From Bremia lactucae (taxonomy: Eukaryota > Oomycota > Peronosporomycetes > Peronosporales > Peronosporaceae), in contig NC_090616.1 in NCBI RefSeq assembly GCF_004359215.1, positions 3,333,669 to 3,350,579 of the forward strand: 16,911 nucleotides of DNA, read 5' to 3'. The position numbers and the translations under genes were made by a program. Of the stretch, positions 9,150-16,903 are shown one piece after another (positions within the stretch are counted from its first letter, which is position 1; every line of letters starts with the position of its first letter). The notes under the pieces were generated by a model that saw only the letters and a program-made list of their open reading frames with translations, ran no database searches and was not told the origin of the DNA.

Positions 9150-9304
9150 TTTAATTTGTCTTGCGAGCGTATCTTTCTAGATACCTCGCGTAACGGATGA
9201 CGCTAGCCGTCATCACGGATGACGCTAGCCGTCATCCCTCCTAATGTGAATGCACCCATGTGCATCACATCCACAAGGGTTGGTCACAAATGTGCACCAC
9301 ACCC
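9150..9304 (+). mobile_element. LTR-related segment up to the assembly gap
   Basis: It shares TTGCGAGCGTAT and CCTAATGTGAATGCACC-ATGTGCAT-ACAT-CACAAGGGTT, through CACACCC, with the LTR at 2451-3513 (its part around 3077-3225). This ties the gap-flanking repeat to the same retroelement family. The homology is interrupted by the N run. Confidence 0.7.
9193..9236. repeat. 22-bp palindromic unit in exact tandem duplicate
   Basis: The unit at 9193-9214 is repeated exactly at 9215-9236. Each unit contains GATGACG-CTAGC-CGTCATC, a hairpin with 7-bp perfect arms. The corresponding place in the other LTR (near 3112-3150) has only diverged remnants of the same GGATGACGC motif. Confidence 0.85.
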
Positions 9305-9404
9305 NNNNNNNNNNNNNNNNNNNNNNNNNNNNNNNNNNNNNNNNNNNNNNNNNNNNNNNNNNNNNNNNNNNNNNNNNNNNNNNNNNNNNNNNNNNNNNNN
9401 NNNN
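9305..9404. other. Assembly gap of 100 N
   Basis: Exactly 100 undetermined bases occur here, a conventional placeholder for a scaffold gap of unknown size. It falls inside repeats, so an entire retroelement body could be missing. Confidence 0.95.
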
Positions 9405-9493
9405 ATATCCTCCAAATATTATCTACCTTTTAGATATTATATTAATTAACAACCTCTAAGTGTTAATTACATGTAACGATACACCCCGTTACA
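9405..9493 (-). mobile_element. LTR family A 5' end, minus orientation
   Basis: Read on the minus strand from 9493 it starts TGTAACGGGGTGTATCGTTACA and continues as the LTR at 2451 does, until cut by the gap. It is inverted relative to the fragments at 2451 and 8650. Confidence 0.75.
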
Positions 9494-9724
9494 AAACATG
9501 TAAGTGAATTCTTATCTCTATCTTATCTTGTAACTCTCTTTGATTACTCTTACAGCTGATTAGTCTGCGGAATAAATAGATATAATGGCCTATACCTATT
9601 TATGGATAAGAATTCTGAATATTAATATATAAAGATATATCCTCCAAATATCATCTACCTTTTAGGTAAGATATTAATTAACAGCCTTTAAGGGTTAATT
9701 TTATGTAACGATACACCCGTTACA
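9494..9724 (-). mobile_element. LTR family A fragment, minus orientation, interrupted by the next copy
   Basis: Read from 9724 on the minus strand it begins TGTAACGGGTGTATCGTTACA and follows the LTR at 2451 for about 231 bases, to the ACATGTTT segment (about 2662-2669 there). At that point the copy at 9493 starts. Two LTR 5' ends in the same orientation 231 bp apart indicate nested insertion or recombination. Confidence 0.75.
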
Positions 9725-9779
9725 CTTGCTGTGCTAGGTGTGTGTTGAGCGTGGCCGTATTAATACGTGCCCGGTTACA
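9725..9779 (-). repeat. Family B-related repeat end, minus orientation
   Basis: Read from 9779 on the minus strand, TGTAACCGGGCACGTATTAATACGG and onward through CACACACCTAGCACAGC is a diverged copy of the first 55 or so bases of the unit at 8857. It directly precedes the LTR A start at 9724. Confidence 0.7.
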
Positions 9780-10087
9780 TATTTTGAATTTATCAAAAAA
9801 TCTTATATATGTATTTTTAAGATTATTCAAGCAACTCAATATTACGTTAGCAAATAGCACATTAAAATGACGCTACATGTCCACAATACTATAAAAAATG
9901 TGCTACGTGTCCGTTTTGCCGTCGTCAGCTCTTAGCTCTTCAGTCTCCACTTACTCGTACATTCGATCGTAACTAGTATTCTGGCCTAAGAAACGCAATT
10001 TGTAAACTCGATTTATTTCAGTTCACAACCGGTCGCGTCGTAACCTCCATTCCCTAATTTGCTCGGCCAAACAATCTTTCTGCCGTA
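9780..10087 (+). promoter_or_regulatory. 5' flank of the pyrophosphatase gene with candidate initiator
   Basis: CTTCAGTCTCCACTTA near 9938-9953 resembles the oomycete initiator consensus (YCATTYY-N-CAWTTT type) with about four mismatches, some 135-150 bases before the ATG. A TATAAAAA lies at 9890-9897 and an 11-bp direct repeat GCTAC[AG]TGTCC at 9872-9882 and 9902-9912. A possible very short 5'UTR intron runs from GTAACT (9969) to TTTCAG (10021). All are sequence resemblances only. Confidence 0.3.
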
Positions 10088-11761
10088 ATGTCGTCAACGA
10101 TCGCGTCGTTTGCCAACTTCCTCAAGCAGTCCAAGACGCACGCTGTTGACAACCGCGAGGTTTTGATCGCTGGCGTGTTGTACAAGAAACCAGAGCGCAA
10201 CTCGCTGCTGTGGAAGAAGCGCTATTGTGTTATCTACGCGGGGGAGCTTCAAATTGTCTACTTTCTGTCGCTAGATGACTTTGAAAAGCGCGCGATTCGT
10301 GGCAAAATTCCGTTTAGCTCGGTGCACCCGTGGGACGGGAAACCCAATGGCTTCCAGTTCTATACTCCCGCAGATAACTGCTTTCGTGTGTACACGGACT
10401 CGGCCGAGGACCAGCAACAGTGGGTTGCCATCATGCAACAGTGTCTGGACAATGCACCGGACAAAAAGGACGGAGAAAAGGTTGAGTACACGCGTCCGGT
10501 GGCTTCATCCCCTATAACTTCACCCAAGGGCGCCGCCTTCCGCTCGAAGCGCAGCGATTCGTGGCGGGAAGAGGATCCCGATGTCTTATCCATGGCCGTC
10601 GAGCTCGAGGATCTTCGTAGCGAAGTGACAACACTGAAGGCTGAGCTGGCCTCGTACGAACAGGCCGAAAAGCGCTACGGCACCGAGGTTGTGGTCGCAA
10701 AGACGCGTCGGGGCTCAGTCTTAGACGACGGAACGGAGCTGAATATGGAACCTCGCGAGATGGAGCGGATGCGAGCGATTTTCAATCTCTTTGACGTGCA
10801 AGGCAACGGCTTTATCAGTGAAGATGATCTCCTGGACTTGCACGCCAAGCTAGGCGAGCCGATTTCGAACGAGGACGCTCGAGAAGCGATTTCGTACATG
10901 CACAGCAAGTCCGCCAATGGCCAGATCGACTTTAACTCGTTTATGAAGTGGTGGAACGACGACCATGCCGCCGACAATCAGACCGAGGCCATGCGTCGTT
11001 ATCAGGCCAAGTTTAAATTTCTCAAGGCTCGCATTGCGAATCCAGAGGTCGGCAACATTGAGACGGAGGCTGTGGGTGCGTTCCCAAGCTTTGAATTTCG
11101 CGTCAATTTCTATCACGCAAGCCCCACGGGCGTGCGGCAGCAGATCTCGCCTTGGCACGATATTCCGCTTTACAATCCGGATGGCACTGTGAATTTTATC
11201 TGTGAGATCCCCAAGTGGACGCGAAAGAAAATGGAAATTGCCACTGGAGAACCATTTAATCCCATCAAACAAGACACAAAGAATGGAAAGCTGCGGGAAT
11301 ATGGCTGGGGGGAAATGATGTTCAATTACGGAGCCATGCCTCAGACGTGGGAGGATCCGTCGCATGTGACGGAAGGCACGGGTTGTGTGGGCGACAACGA
11401 CCCGATCGATGTGGTTGAGATTGGAACCAAACAGTGGCGAACGGGCTCGATCGTGCAGGTCAAGATCCTGGGCGTGCTCGCTCTAATTGATGACAATGAA
11501 ACGGACTGGAAGGTCATTTGCATCAATGTCGAAGACCATTATGCGCCTCTTATTCACGATGTCGCAGACATTGAAGCCCACATGCCCGGGTGCATCACCG
11601 CCATTCACGACTGGCTTCGTGACTACAAGCTGCCTCAAGTCAATAAGTATGGCTACGAGGATAAGTGTATGGGTCGTGACTTTGCCGAGGCTACGGTGGC
11701 CGAGACTCACGAGTTTTGGAAGTTGCTTATTGAGCAGCGTGGTGGCCAGGCTACAGTCTAA
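10088..11761 (+). CDS. PH domain-EF-hand-soluble inorganic pyrophosphatase fusion
   Basis: This is a 557-residue single-exon gene. Residues about 25-120 form a PH domain (YKKPERNSLLWKKRYCVIY early, QQWVAIMQQCL as the C-terminal helix), which typically binds phosphoinositides or protein partners. Residues about 166-196 look like a coiled coil. Residues about 226-290 are an EF-hand pair: loop 1 (Asp236-Asp247) is near canonical, while loop 2 has Ser at positions 1 and 12 and is probably inactive. Residues about 330-550 are a family I soluble pyrophosphatase, which hydrolyses PPi to two phosphates. It carries CEIPKWTRKKMEI, NPIKQDTKNGKLR, NYGAMPQTWEDP, the signature DNDPIDV (436-442) and ETDWK (471-475), matching yeast/animal-type enzymes and implying catalysis. 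The C-terminal K-x-YA motif of the family reads GRDFA here. No targeting peptide is obvious. The fusion implies membrane recruitment and possible calcium control of PPi hydrolysis; that role is inferred. Confidence 0.95.
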   Translation: MSSTIASFANFLKQSKTHAVDNREVLIAGVLYKKPERNSLLWKKRYCVIYAGELQIVYFLSLDDFEKRAIRGKIPFSSVHPWDGKPNGFQFYTPADNCFRVYTDSAEDQQQWVAIMQQCLDNAPDKKDGEKVEYTRPVASSPITSPKGAAFRSKRSDSWREEDPDVLSMAVELEDLRSEVTTLKAELASYEQAEKRYGTEVVVAKTRRGSVLDDGTELNMEPREMERMRAIFNLFDVQGNGFISEDDLLDLHAKLGEPISNEDAREAISYMHSKSANGQIDFNSFMKWWNDDHAADNQTEAMRRYQAKFKFLKARIANPEVGNIETEAVGAFPSFEFRVNFYHASPTGVRQQISPWHDIPLYNPDGTVNFICEIPKWTRKKMEIATGEPFNPIKQDTKNGKLREYGWGEMMFNYGAMPQTWEDPSHVTEGTGCVGDNDPIDVVEIGTKQWRTGSIVQVKILGVLALIDDNETDWKVICINVEDHYAPLIHDVADIEAHMPGCITAIHDWLRDYKLPQVNKYGYEDKCMGRDFAEATVAETHEFWKLLIEQRGGQATV

Positions 11762-12160
11762 ACGGTACCAAGACACGCTACACCCAATAAGCCGGACACA
11801 TGCAAAATTGTCAACGGCATGACATTTTCTCCAATCGATTCGCATGAATGCTTGGAGTTGCAAAAACACATGAAAGTTTTAATTGTTGATAGTCATTCGT
11901 TACTCCTTAGTACTAAGAAAACCGCCTAATGCTGTCGTGCTTAAAATATCCTTCACCATTAGTACCAGTAGTGCTTTTAAAATAGCTGCAGCTGGTCTGG
12001 AAATGGAATTCCAATATATGGGATGTCCAGTGACTACCGTTGATAGGCAGCTGGCTTCGGCGTCGTCCTCAACGATAAAGTTAAAGTGCACAAGTAGCGT
12101 CATTCAGAATTCTACCTTCTTTGGTGTGATATTGAACACGAGCGCCACTCCTTAACTGTC
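11762..12160 (+). promoter_or_regulatory. Intergenic region; candidate initiator of the PIP kinase gene at 12099-12113
   Basis: This holds the 3' flank of the pyrophosphatase gene and the 5' flank of the PIP kinase. GTCATTCAGAATTCT at 12099-12113 contains the TCATTC core of the oomycete initiator, about 60 bases before the ATG at 12161. A 90-codon open stretch (11883-12155, no ATG at its open end) is in another frame and shows no domain, so it is treated as untranslated. Confidence 0.35.
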
Positions 12161-14116
12161 ATGGCTTTGGAGGTTGTCGCTCCAATTCAATGTGACCATG
12201 TCCAAAACGTGAAAAATTCCGTTTCCGAGGCTGTGGGACTAAAAATACTTTCATCGCACACACTTGGCCGACTGTCCAGATTACTGTCGTCGCAGAGGAG
12301 TAGCCGTTCAGCGTCACCGACCTCGAATGAGAGCGACGAGAGCTGCTCTATCAACACGTCGAGTTCCACCTCTGTATCAACATCTCCACCAATTAACGAG
12401 GACACTGAAGCTCTTTGTCCACCAAATGCTTTGGTGAAAGCAAAGACCAAGGCAAATTTATCGATTTTAGAGAAACGTATGCGCATTGGAAAGACAAAAC
12501 GTGGCCACACGCGATGCAAATACATCGACCGCAGCTTTAAGCCTCCTGAAGGAAACGTCATTAACCTCCAGCACGAGCAATACGCTCTTACGTATGGCAT
12601 GATGTGTGGCATCCGCGACTCGGCGGGGCTTCAAAAGCCTTTTAAACAGCGCTTGACGATGGATGACTTTATGTCGATCGATATCAAGACCTTCCCGCAG
12701 AACTCGCAGCTTCAGCATCCATTCAAGTTCAAAGATTACTCTCCGGACGTTTTCCGTCAAGTTCGCCGTCGTTTCGGCATTGACTTGGCCGACTACATGC
12801 TCACTTTAAGTGGAGATTTTAATTTCATCGAGTTCATGTCAAACTCCAAGTCGGGTCAATTCTTCTTCTACTCCCATGATGGGCGATTCATGATCAAGAC
12901 GCAGACGAAAGACGAATCAAAGTTTCTCCGTCGCATCTTGCCGCACTACTTTAAGTTTGTGATGGAGAATCCAAACACCATGATCACTCGCTTCTACGGA
13001 ATGCACCGTGTCAAGATGCATCACTTGCGGCGGAAGATGCACTTTGTTATTATGGCAAGTGTTTTTGATACGCCGCTGGATATCCACGCGCGTTTCGACT
13101 TGAAAGGTTCCCGCGTTGGACGTCAAGCGTCGCCAAAAGAACTTATGCGAGGCAGTTCTGGCGTCTTAAAGGATAACGATCTATTGGCGAAAGGATTCCA
13201 CCTACAGATGGGGGTAGCTCGACGGACGTTTTTCCAAGTCCAATTGCGAAGGGATGTTGAGTTCTTAAAGCGAATGAAGATCATGGACTATAGTTTGCTT
13301 ATTGGGGTGCACGATGCCGGCTGTGAGCTACAAAGCAATTTGTATAGTAGGAATAATAGCTCTGGAATTGTAGTTTCTCACCAAGGCGATTATGCTACAT
13401 CTGATCCTACTTCACCGACACGCTCAGAATTATGACTCTCTATGGAGGTGACGCGGTGGCGACCATTTCGATCGTCATCCGCGCCAGATAACGCAATTGC
13501 ATTGCAGAGACCGCTTTCTGGAGCAAGTGCCTCGATTCAGACGCATCTTACGCTATCTCCTCCCAGCTTACCGGCCTATGGTAGTGGCAGTCTAGGGCTA
13601 GATCGTGGTTCGGAGACGAGCAGCGATGGTGGCAATGGAATCAGCTTTGAAAACGAAGCTGATGACTTTTCTTCTCCAGCGAATCGCAGCTCGTCTGGAT
13701 CGTCATTGACACCGAGAAGCTTCGGATCCCCCACGGAACCCCTTTCGCCGCGTCTTCTTGACACAGCAGCTTATGGGGAGTGCCCGGAATCAGTCTTTTG
13801 TAAGGATGAGGGAGGTATATACGGGCGTGATCGTCATGGGCGTAAGAATGGGTTTGTCTACTTTCTGGGTATCATTGACATTTTGCAGCAGTACAACACG
13901 CGTAAGATTGCCGAGACATTTCTTAAGGGTCTGCGTCACAATCGCAGACAAATTTCGTCTGTAAATCCGGATTTTTATGGCGATCGTTTCATCGAGTTTG
14001 TAGAGAAGCACGTTGTTCAGGATGATACACTTATCTCATCCCGTCCATTGCTTTCGCCCACTTATGCGACAAGTATTGTAGGCACTTCGCCTTTCAAGCA
14101 GAAGAATTCTTGCTGA
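12161..14116 (+). CDS. Phosphatidylinositol phosphate kinase (PIPK), with internal TGA
   Basis: PIP kinases phosphorylate phosphatidylinositol monophosphates to bisphosphates such as PI(4,5)P2 at membranes. Residues 1-100 are Ser-rich and non-catalytic. The catalytic domain starts about residue 135 and shows a glycine-rich loop SKSGQFFFYSHDGRFMIKT (Lys246), FDLKGSRVGR (312-321), LKDNDLL and IMDYSLLIGVH (374-384). The frame then reads TGA at 13433-13435. The same frame reopens two codons later at 13442 and contains the missing C-lobe: FVYFLGIIDILQQYNTRKIAETF and the specificity loop LKGLRHNRRQISSVNPDFYGDRF. The frame is identical on both sides. A GT-AG intron 13323-13487 (GTGAGC to GCCAG, 165 bp, a multiple of three) would remove the stop and give 596 residues; a true nonsense mutation or sequencing error is the alternative. 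No N-terminal 7TM region is present, so this is not the oomycete GPCR-PIPK type. Confidence 0.88.
13323..13487 (+). other. Candidate intron in the PIPK gene
   Basis: Donor GTGAGC at 13323 and acceptor GCCAG ending at 13487 bracket the in-frame TGA at 13433-13435. Removal preserves the frame (165 bp) and joins ...GVHDAG to YNAIALQRP in a region that is variable between PIPKs. An alternative pair, GTAGTT at 13370 to TTGCAG ending at 13507 (138 bp), would also work. No convincing branch point was seen for either. Confidence 0.4.
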
Positions 14117-14360
14117 CAAGCAATGGGTTGCAGCGATTTCGACATGGATTGTCGGAAATCAATTACTTAGGGCTGTATGAAAAAACTGGGAGTCATTTAT
14201 TAGTCGAATACAAATAATATCGACGGGTTGGTACAAAGTGGGTGTCAGCGTATCAAAATTTATTATTTAAGTATGCAGAAAGTAATCTCTAAGTGACAAT
14301 AACCAGCGATTTAAAGCCGCACACTAAGGAGTACCAGTAACAACAGAAGCTAGACGTTAG
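14117..14360. other. PIPK-OSCP intergenic region and OSCP 5' leader
   Basis: This short AT-rich gap separates two plus-strand genes. It must hold the PIPK 3'UTR and the OSCP promoter. TCATTTAT at 14193 is a weak initiator-like match. No gene or repeat was seen. Confidence 0.4.
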
Positions 14361-14479
14361 GTAAGTTTGCTCGTGCGATACATAATGCAGCGCCTAAGAT
14401 CATTGCAGCACGAGCTTATAGCACTCGCTGTCATACTCATCGATTAATGTTTGTCTAATTCTGTGTCTTGTCGATTTAG
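14361..14479 (+). other. Candidate 5'UTR intron of the OSCP gene
   Basis: GTTAG|GTAAGTTTG supplies a consensus donor at 14361, CTAAT at 14455-14459 a branch point, and GATTTAG ending at 14479 the acceptor, one base before the ATG at 14481. Its length is 119 bp. Splicing would also remove the short upstream ATG at 14447, which opens a three-codon uORF (ATG TTT GTC TAA). All three signals fit oomycete introns, but there is no transcript evidence. Confidence 0.6.
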
Positions 14480-14480
14480 T

Positions 14481-15179
14481 ATGCTCTCCTCGACGATTAA
14501 AAATTCAGTGCGCAAGACCGCAGTGGCTCCCACGGTAACACGCGCGATGGCGTCGACCTCCACGCCTAAGAAGGAGGCCGCGGAGATCGGTGGATTTGGC
14601 CAAATGACACAGCCTAAGCTGCAACTTTTCGGTCTTCATGCACGCTACGCCAATGCCTTGTACAGTGTGGCTGCAAAGCAGAACCAGCTCGAGTCTGTGG
14701 AGAAGGAGCTTTTGACCATTGAGGAGACCATTGCAAAAGAACCAAACTTTGCGTCTTTCTTGCATGACCCAACGATTGCCCGTGCTTCAAAAAAAGAGGA
14801 CATTTCCAAGGTCATGGAGAAAGCCAAGTTTTCCAAGCCCGTTGCTGGACTCTTCGAGGTGCTTGCCGACAACGGACGACTTCCCGACGTTGTAGGCGTG
14901 ATCTCGGCCTATAAGAAGCTCATGGGTGCTTACCGTGGCGAAGTGCAGGCAAAGGTCACGTCGGCTGACCCGCTGACGAAGGCTCAGCTTGACCAGGTCA
15001 AAAAGGCGCTTGGTGCCCGTGTGGAGAAGAATGAAAAATTGCTGTTGGAGACGGTCGTGGACCCCAACATAATGGGGGGCCTCAAGGTGCAGATCGGGAA
15101 TTACTTCATTGATCTGTCTCTCGCTACGAAGATCGAAAAGATCAACATTTTGCTTGCCAACTCGAGTCAGCAGCAGTAA
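14481..15179 (+). CDS. Mitochondrial ATP synthase subunit OSCP (F1 delta-type)
   Basis: This encodes 232 residues and is the stator subunit that links the F1 catalytic head to the peripheral stalk of mitochondrial F1Fo ATP synthase. The first 25 or so residues (MLSSTIKNSVRKTAVAPTVT onward) are basic, hydroxylated and free of acidic residues, as in a matrix-targeting presequence. The N-terminal helical domain starts at HARYANALYSVAAKQ (53-67). The C-terminal signature LLLETVVDPNIMGGLKVQIG (187-206), ending in YFIDLSLATKIEKI, is diagnostic of the delta/OSCP family. Length is normal for OSCP. The start is the ATG at 14481: the frame extends upstream only to a TTG at 14451, which lies inside the candidate 5'UTR intron, so the longer form is unlikely. 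It is convergent with the Rab gene downstream. Confidence 0.95.
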   Translation: MLSSTIKNSVRKTAVAPTVTRAMASTSTPKKEAAEIGGFGQMTQPKLQLFGLHARYANALYSVAAKQNQLESVEKELLTIEETIAKEPNFASFLHDPTIARASKKEDISKVMEKAKFSKPVAGLFEVLADNGRLPDVVGVISAYKKLMGAYRGEVQAKVTSADPLTKAQLDQVKKALGARVEKNEKLLLETVVDPNIMGGLKVQIGNYFIDLSLATKIEKINILLANSSQQQ

Positions 15180-15526
15180 GTAACGAGGAGAATGTATGTA
15201 ACAGACATCCACATTCTTTTACTTTTAAAAGCAACAACATTGTCTTCATACTGAGAATTTATGATAAAGATGTCATTCGCTTCTCGTTCAAATATTAATG
15301 TGATGCACGTAAACAGTAAGTAAATAACTAAAAACGAGGCAATGGGGTGCGGGGAATATAATGTTTGGCCAGAGCGTCAAACGCAGTACGGTGCTTGCTC
15401 TTGATCGTCTTTTGGTTTTGCACGAGCTTCTACGTTCAGCATACTGTGCACGCGCCGTGCTAAGCCTTTTCCTCTGCCGACAAATAAATCGATGCTGTAC
15501 TGTATCATGGTGACGACGCGAACAAA
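15180..15526. other. Convergent intergenic region between OSCP and Rab genes
   Basis: This shared 3' flank of about 350 bases must contain the ends of both transcripts. AATAAA-like strings occur but cannot be assigned. No gene, repeat or RNA was recognised. Confidence 0.5.
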
Positions 15527-16262
15527 TTAACAGCAGCCACTTTTGGAGGCCTTGTTGCCTGAAGCGCTTGTCTGACTAAGAATAATAGGGCTTTGGCCTC
15601 CATGGTTCTGCATTCCCGAGCCTGTCGTACTGCCTGCTCTTGACCCACCTCGATTCCGCTGTTCCTGGTCGTGCTTCTTTAGCAGCTGCACCGCCAGGCT
15701 TTCAAAAAGCGACTGCACTCCTTCCCCTGTTTTGGCACTAGTGCGAAACACTAGTGCACCGATCTCATTCGCAAGCTTTTGGGCCTTTGTGAAGTCAAAT
15801 TTTGACGGCACGTCGCTCTTGTTGCCAACTACTGCTAATACTATGTCGTCGCCAACGTGATGCTGCAAGTCTGCATTCACATCAACAAAACAAGAATACG
15901 TCAACTGTTTAAACATGCGTAGACTGTTGAGCTGTACCTTGCAGCCACTCCTGAATTTTTTCGAAGCTGGCTTCGCTCTGTAGGTCAAAGACCAAGATGG
16001 CGGCTTTAGCATTGCGGTAGTACATTGGCGCCATCGAGCGAAAGCGCTCTTGACCAGCTGTATCCCAAATTTGTAGCGTCAGCTTTCTTCGTGCGCCAGA
16101 GTCGTCCCCAACAATCACACGCTTCTGCAAGAACGAGGCCCCGATGGTGGCTGACGTGGGAGTTGAAAAGCTGCCGTGGCAATAGCGCATCGTGATGGAC
16201 GTCTTGCCCACATCTGTGGGTCCAATTATTACGAGTTTGCGGTCCAGTCCAACATCCTCCAT
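15527..16262 (-). CDS. Rab GTPase, Rab5/Rab22-like (two exons)
   Basis: Exon 1 is 16262-15938 and exon 2 is 15870-15527, with a 67-bp intron (GTACAG...ATGCAG); joined they encode 222 residues. All GTP-binding motifs are intact: P-loop GPTDVGKT (14-21), switch I TIGASF, WDTAGQE (66-72, catalytic Gln71), NKSD (125-128) and TSAK (152-155). The C-terminus SKSGCC is a dual geranylgeranylation site following a Gly/Ser/Gln-rich hypervariable tail. TIGASF plus APMYYRNAKAAI places it near Rab5/Rab22/Rab21, regulators of early endosome traffic; the exact subfamily is uncertain. The start is the ATG at 16262; the frame extends upstream only to a TTG at 16322. Splicing restores EWLQ-DLQHHVGDDIVLAVV, which spans the junction as expected for the family; without it the frame hits a stop after STHV. 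Confidence 0.93.
15871..15937 (-). other. Intron of the Rab gene
   Basis: On the minus strand CTGCAAG|GTACAGC is the donor and GTGAATGCAG|ACTTGC the acceptor. The 67-bp length is typical for oomycete introns. The split codon G|AC encodes Asp109. Reading through would end in a stop within 14 codons, so splicing is needed for the C-terminal half of the GTPase. Confidence 0.88.
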
Positions 16263-16676
16263 CGTTTCGCTCCGTACAATACTTACGATGCAGCTAAACA
16301 GGACGCCGCCAGGAAGATGCAATGGCTGTTGACGTAGCGTTTACGCTTGAAATGGGAGAATTTGACAAACCGGTATTCTACTTGATATTACTTCTCAGGC
16401 AAGATCAATATCGCGTAATCAAACGCTGCCCAGTGTTTAGGACTACGAGAATACTCAATTATCAGTATACCTGTATGAATAATAATCTCCTGGGTCATGC
16501 CTGACATTTACGCTTGTCACACATACAATTTAGTTGGATGCTTGCTAGGATGATCACGCAATTACTTCACTTTTCTTATAGGGAAAAGTACCGAAATACC
16601 CATGATAAATGCAGAAAAGACGGAAATACCCCTGTACTTTTATAACTGACCAAAATGCCCCAGGCTATAGCCTATA
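16263..16676. other. 5' flank of the Rab gene, with short repeated motifs near the repeat border
   Basis: It contains the Rab promoter and 5'UTR (minus strand). Near the right end, AAAAGTAC (16584-16591) and GTACTTTT (16634-16641) form an inverted pair. GAAATACCC, GAAATACCCC and AAAATGCCCC occur as imperfect direct repeats between 16593 and 16661. They abut the family B repeat and may belong to it or to another element. No gene was recognised. Confidence 0.4.
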
Positions 16677-16903
16677 TGTAGGCGGGCACGTCGTAATGCG
16701 GCCACGCTCTACTTAGACACACACCCTAGCACAGCGAGGAAGCGGTCAAACCTGCTTCTCTTGCGTGCAGTGAGGTAGTTGTGGTGGGCGCGCAAGCAAC
16801 CTCAACCAACACACTAAGTACTCTGGTTAAGTGTCGTCACGGGAGCGGTAATCCGTCTCCTCGTGCGCACTTACCAAGTAGGAAGTAGTTTTCAGACTGA
16901 TTT
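16677..16903 (+). repeat. 227-bp interspersed repeat (family B), copy 2
   Basis: This is a near-identical copy of 8857-9082, from TGTAGGCGGGCACGTCG to CAGACTGATTT, in direct orientation about 7.8 kb away. Differences are scattered substitutions and one or two single-base indels. The element may continue beyond the window, since sequence after 16903 (ATATTTAA) has no match in copy 1, where another copy begins instead. Confidence 0.85.

Noticed and set aside
9193..9236. Two palindromic repeats considered as a CRISPR-like array
   Set aside because: There are only two units with no spacers, in a eukaryotic LTR.
10360..11365. Several minus-strand open frames inside the pyrophosphatase gene
   Set aside because: They are antisense shadows of a well-supported coding sequence and carry no domain.
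11883..12155. 90-codon frame upstream of the PIP kinase as an upstream exon or gene
   Set aside because: It does not open with ATG, is in a different frame from the kinase, and has no recognisable motif. The initiator-like motif lies inside it.
13433..13441. Programmed stop readthrough or selenocysteine at the PIPK TGA
   Set aside because: The context is TGA-CTC, not the TGA-CTA readthrough motif. No selenocysteine insertion element was recognised, and an intron explains the stop more simply.
14451..14480. N-terminal extension of OSCP from 14451
   Set aside because: The codon at 14451 is TTG, not ATG, and the stretch contains the probable branch point and acceptor of a 5'UTR intron. The ATG at 14481 gives a good presequence.
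15938..16322. Stand-alone short GTPase ending in STHV, and a separate downstream protein
   Set aside because: Neither half is a complete Rab. A 67-bp GT-AG intron joins them exactly at the expected place, and the upstream start at 16322 is TTG.
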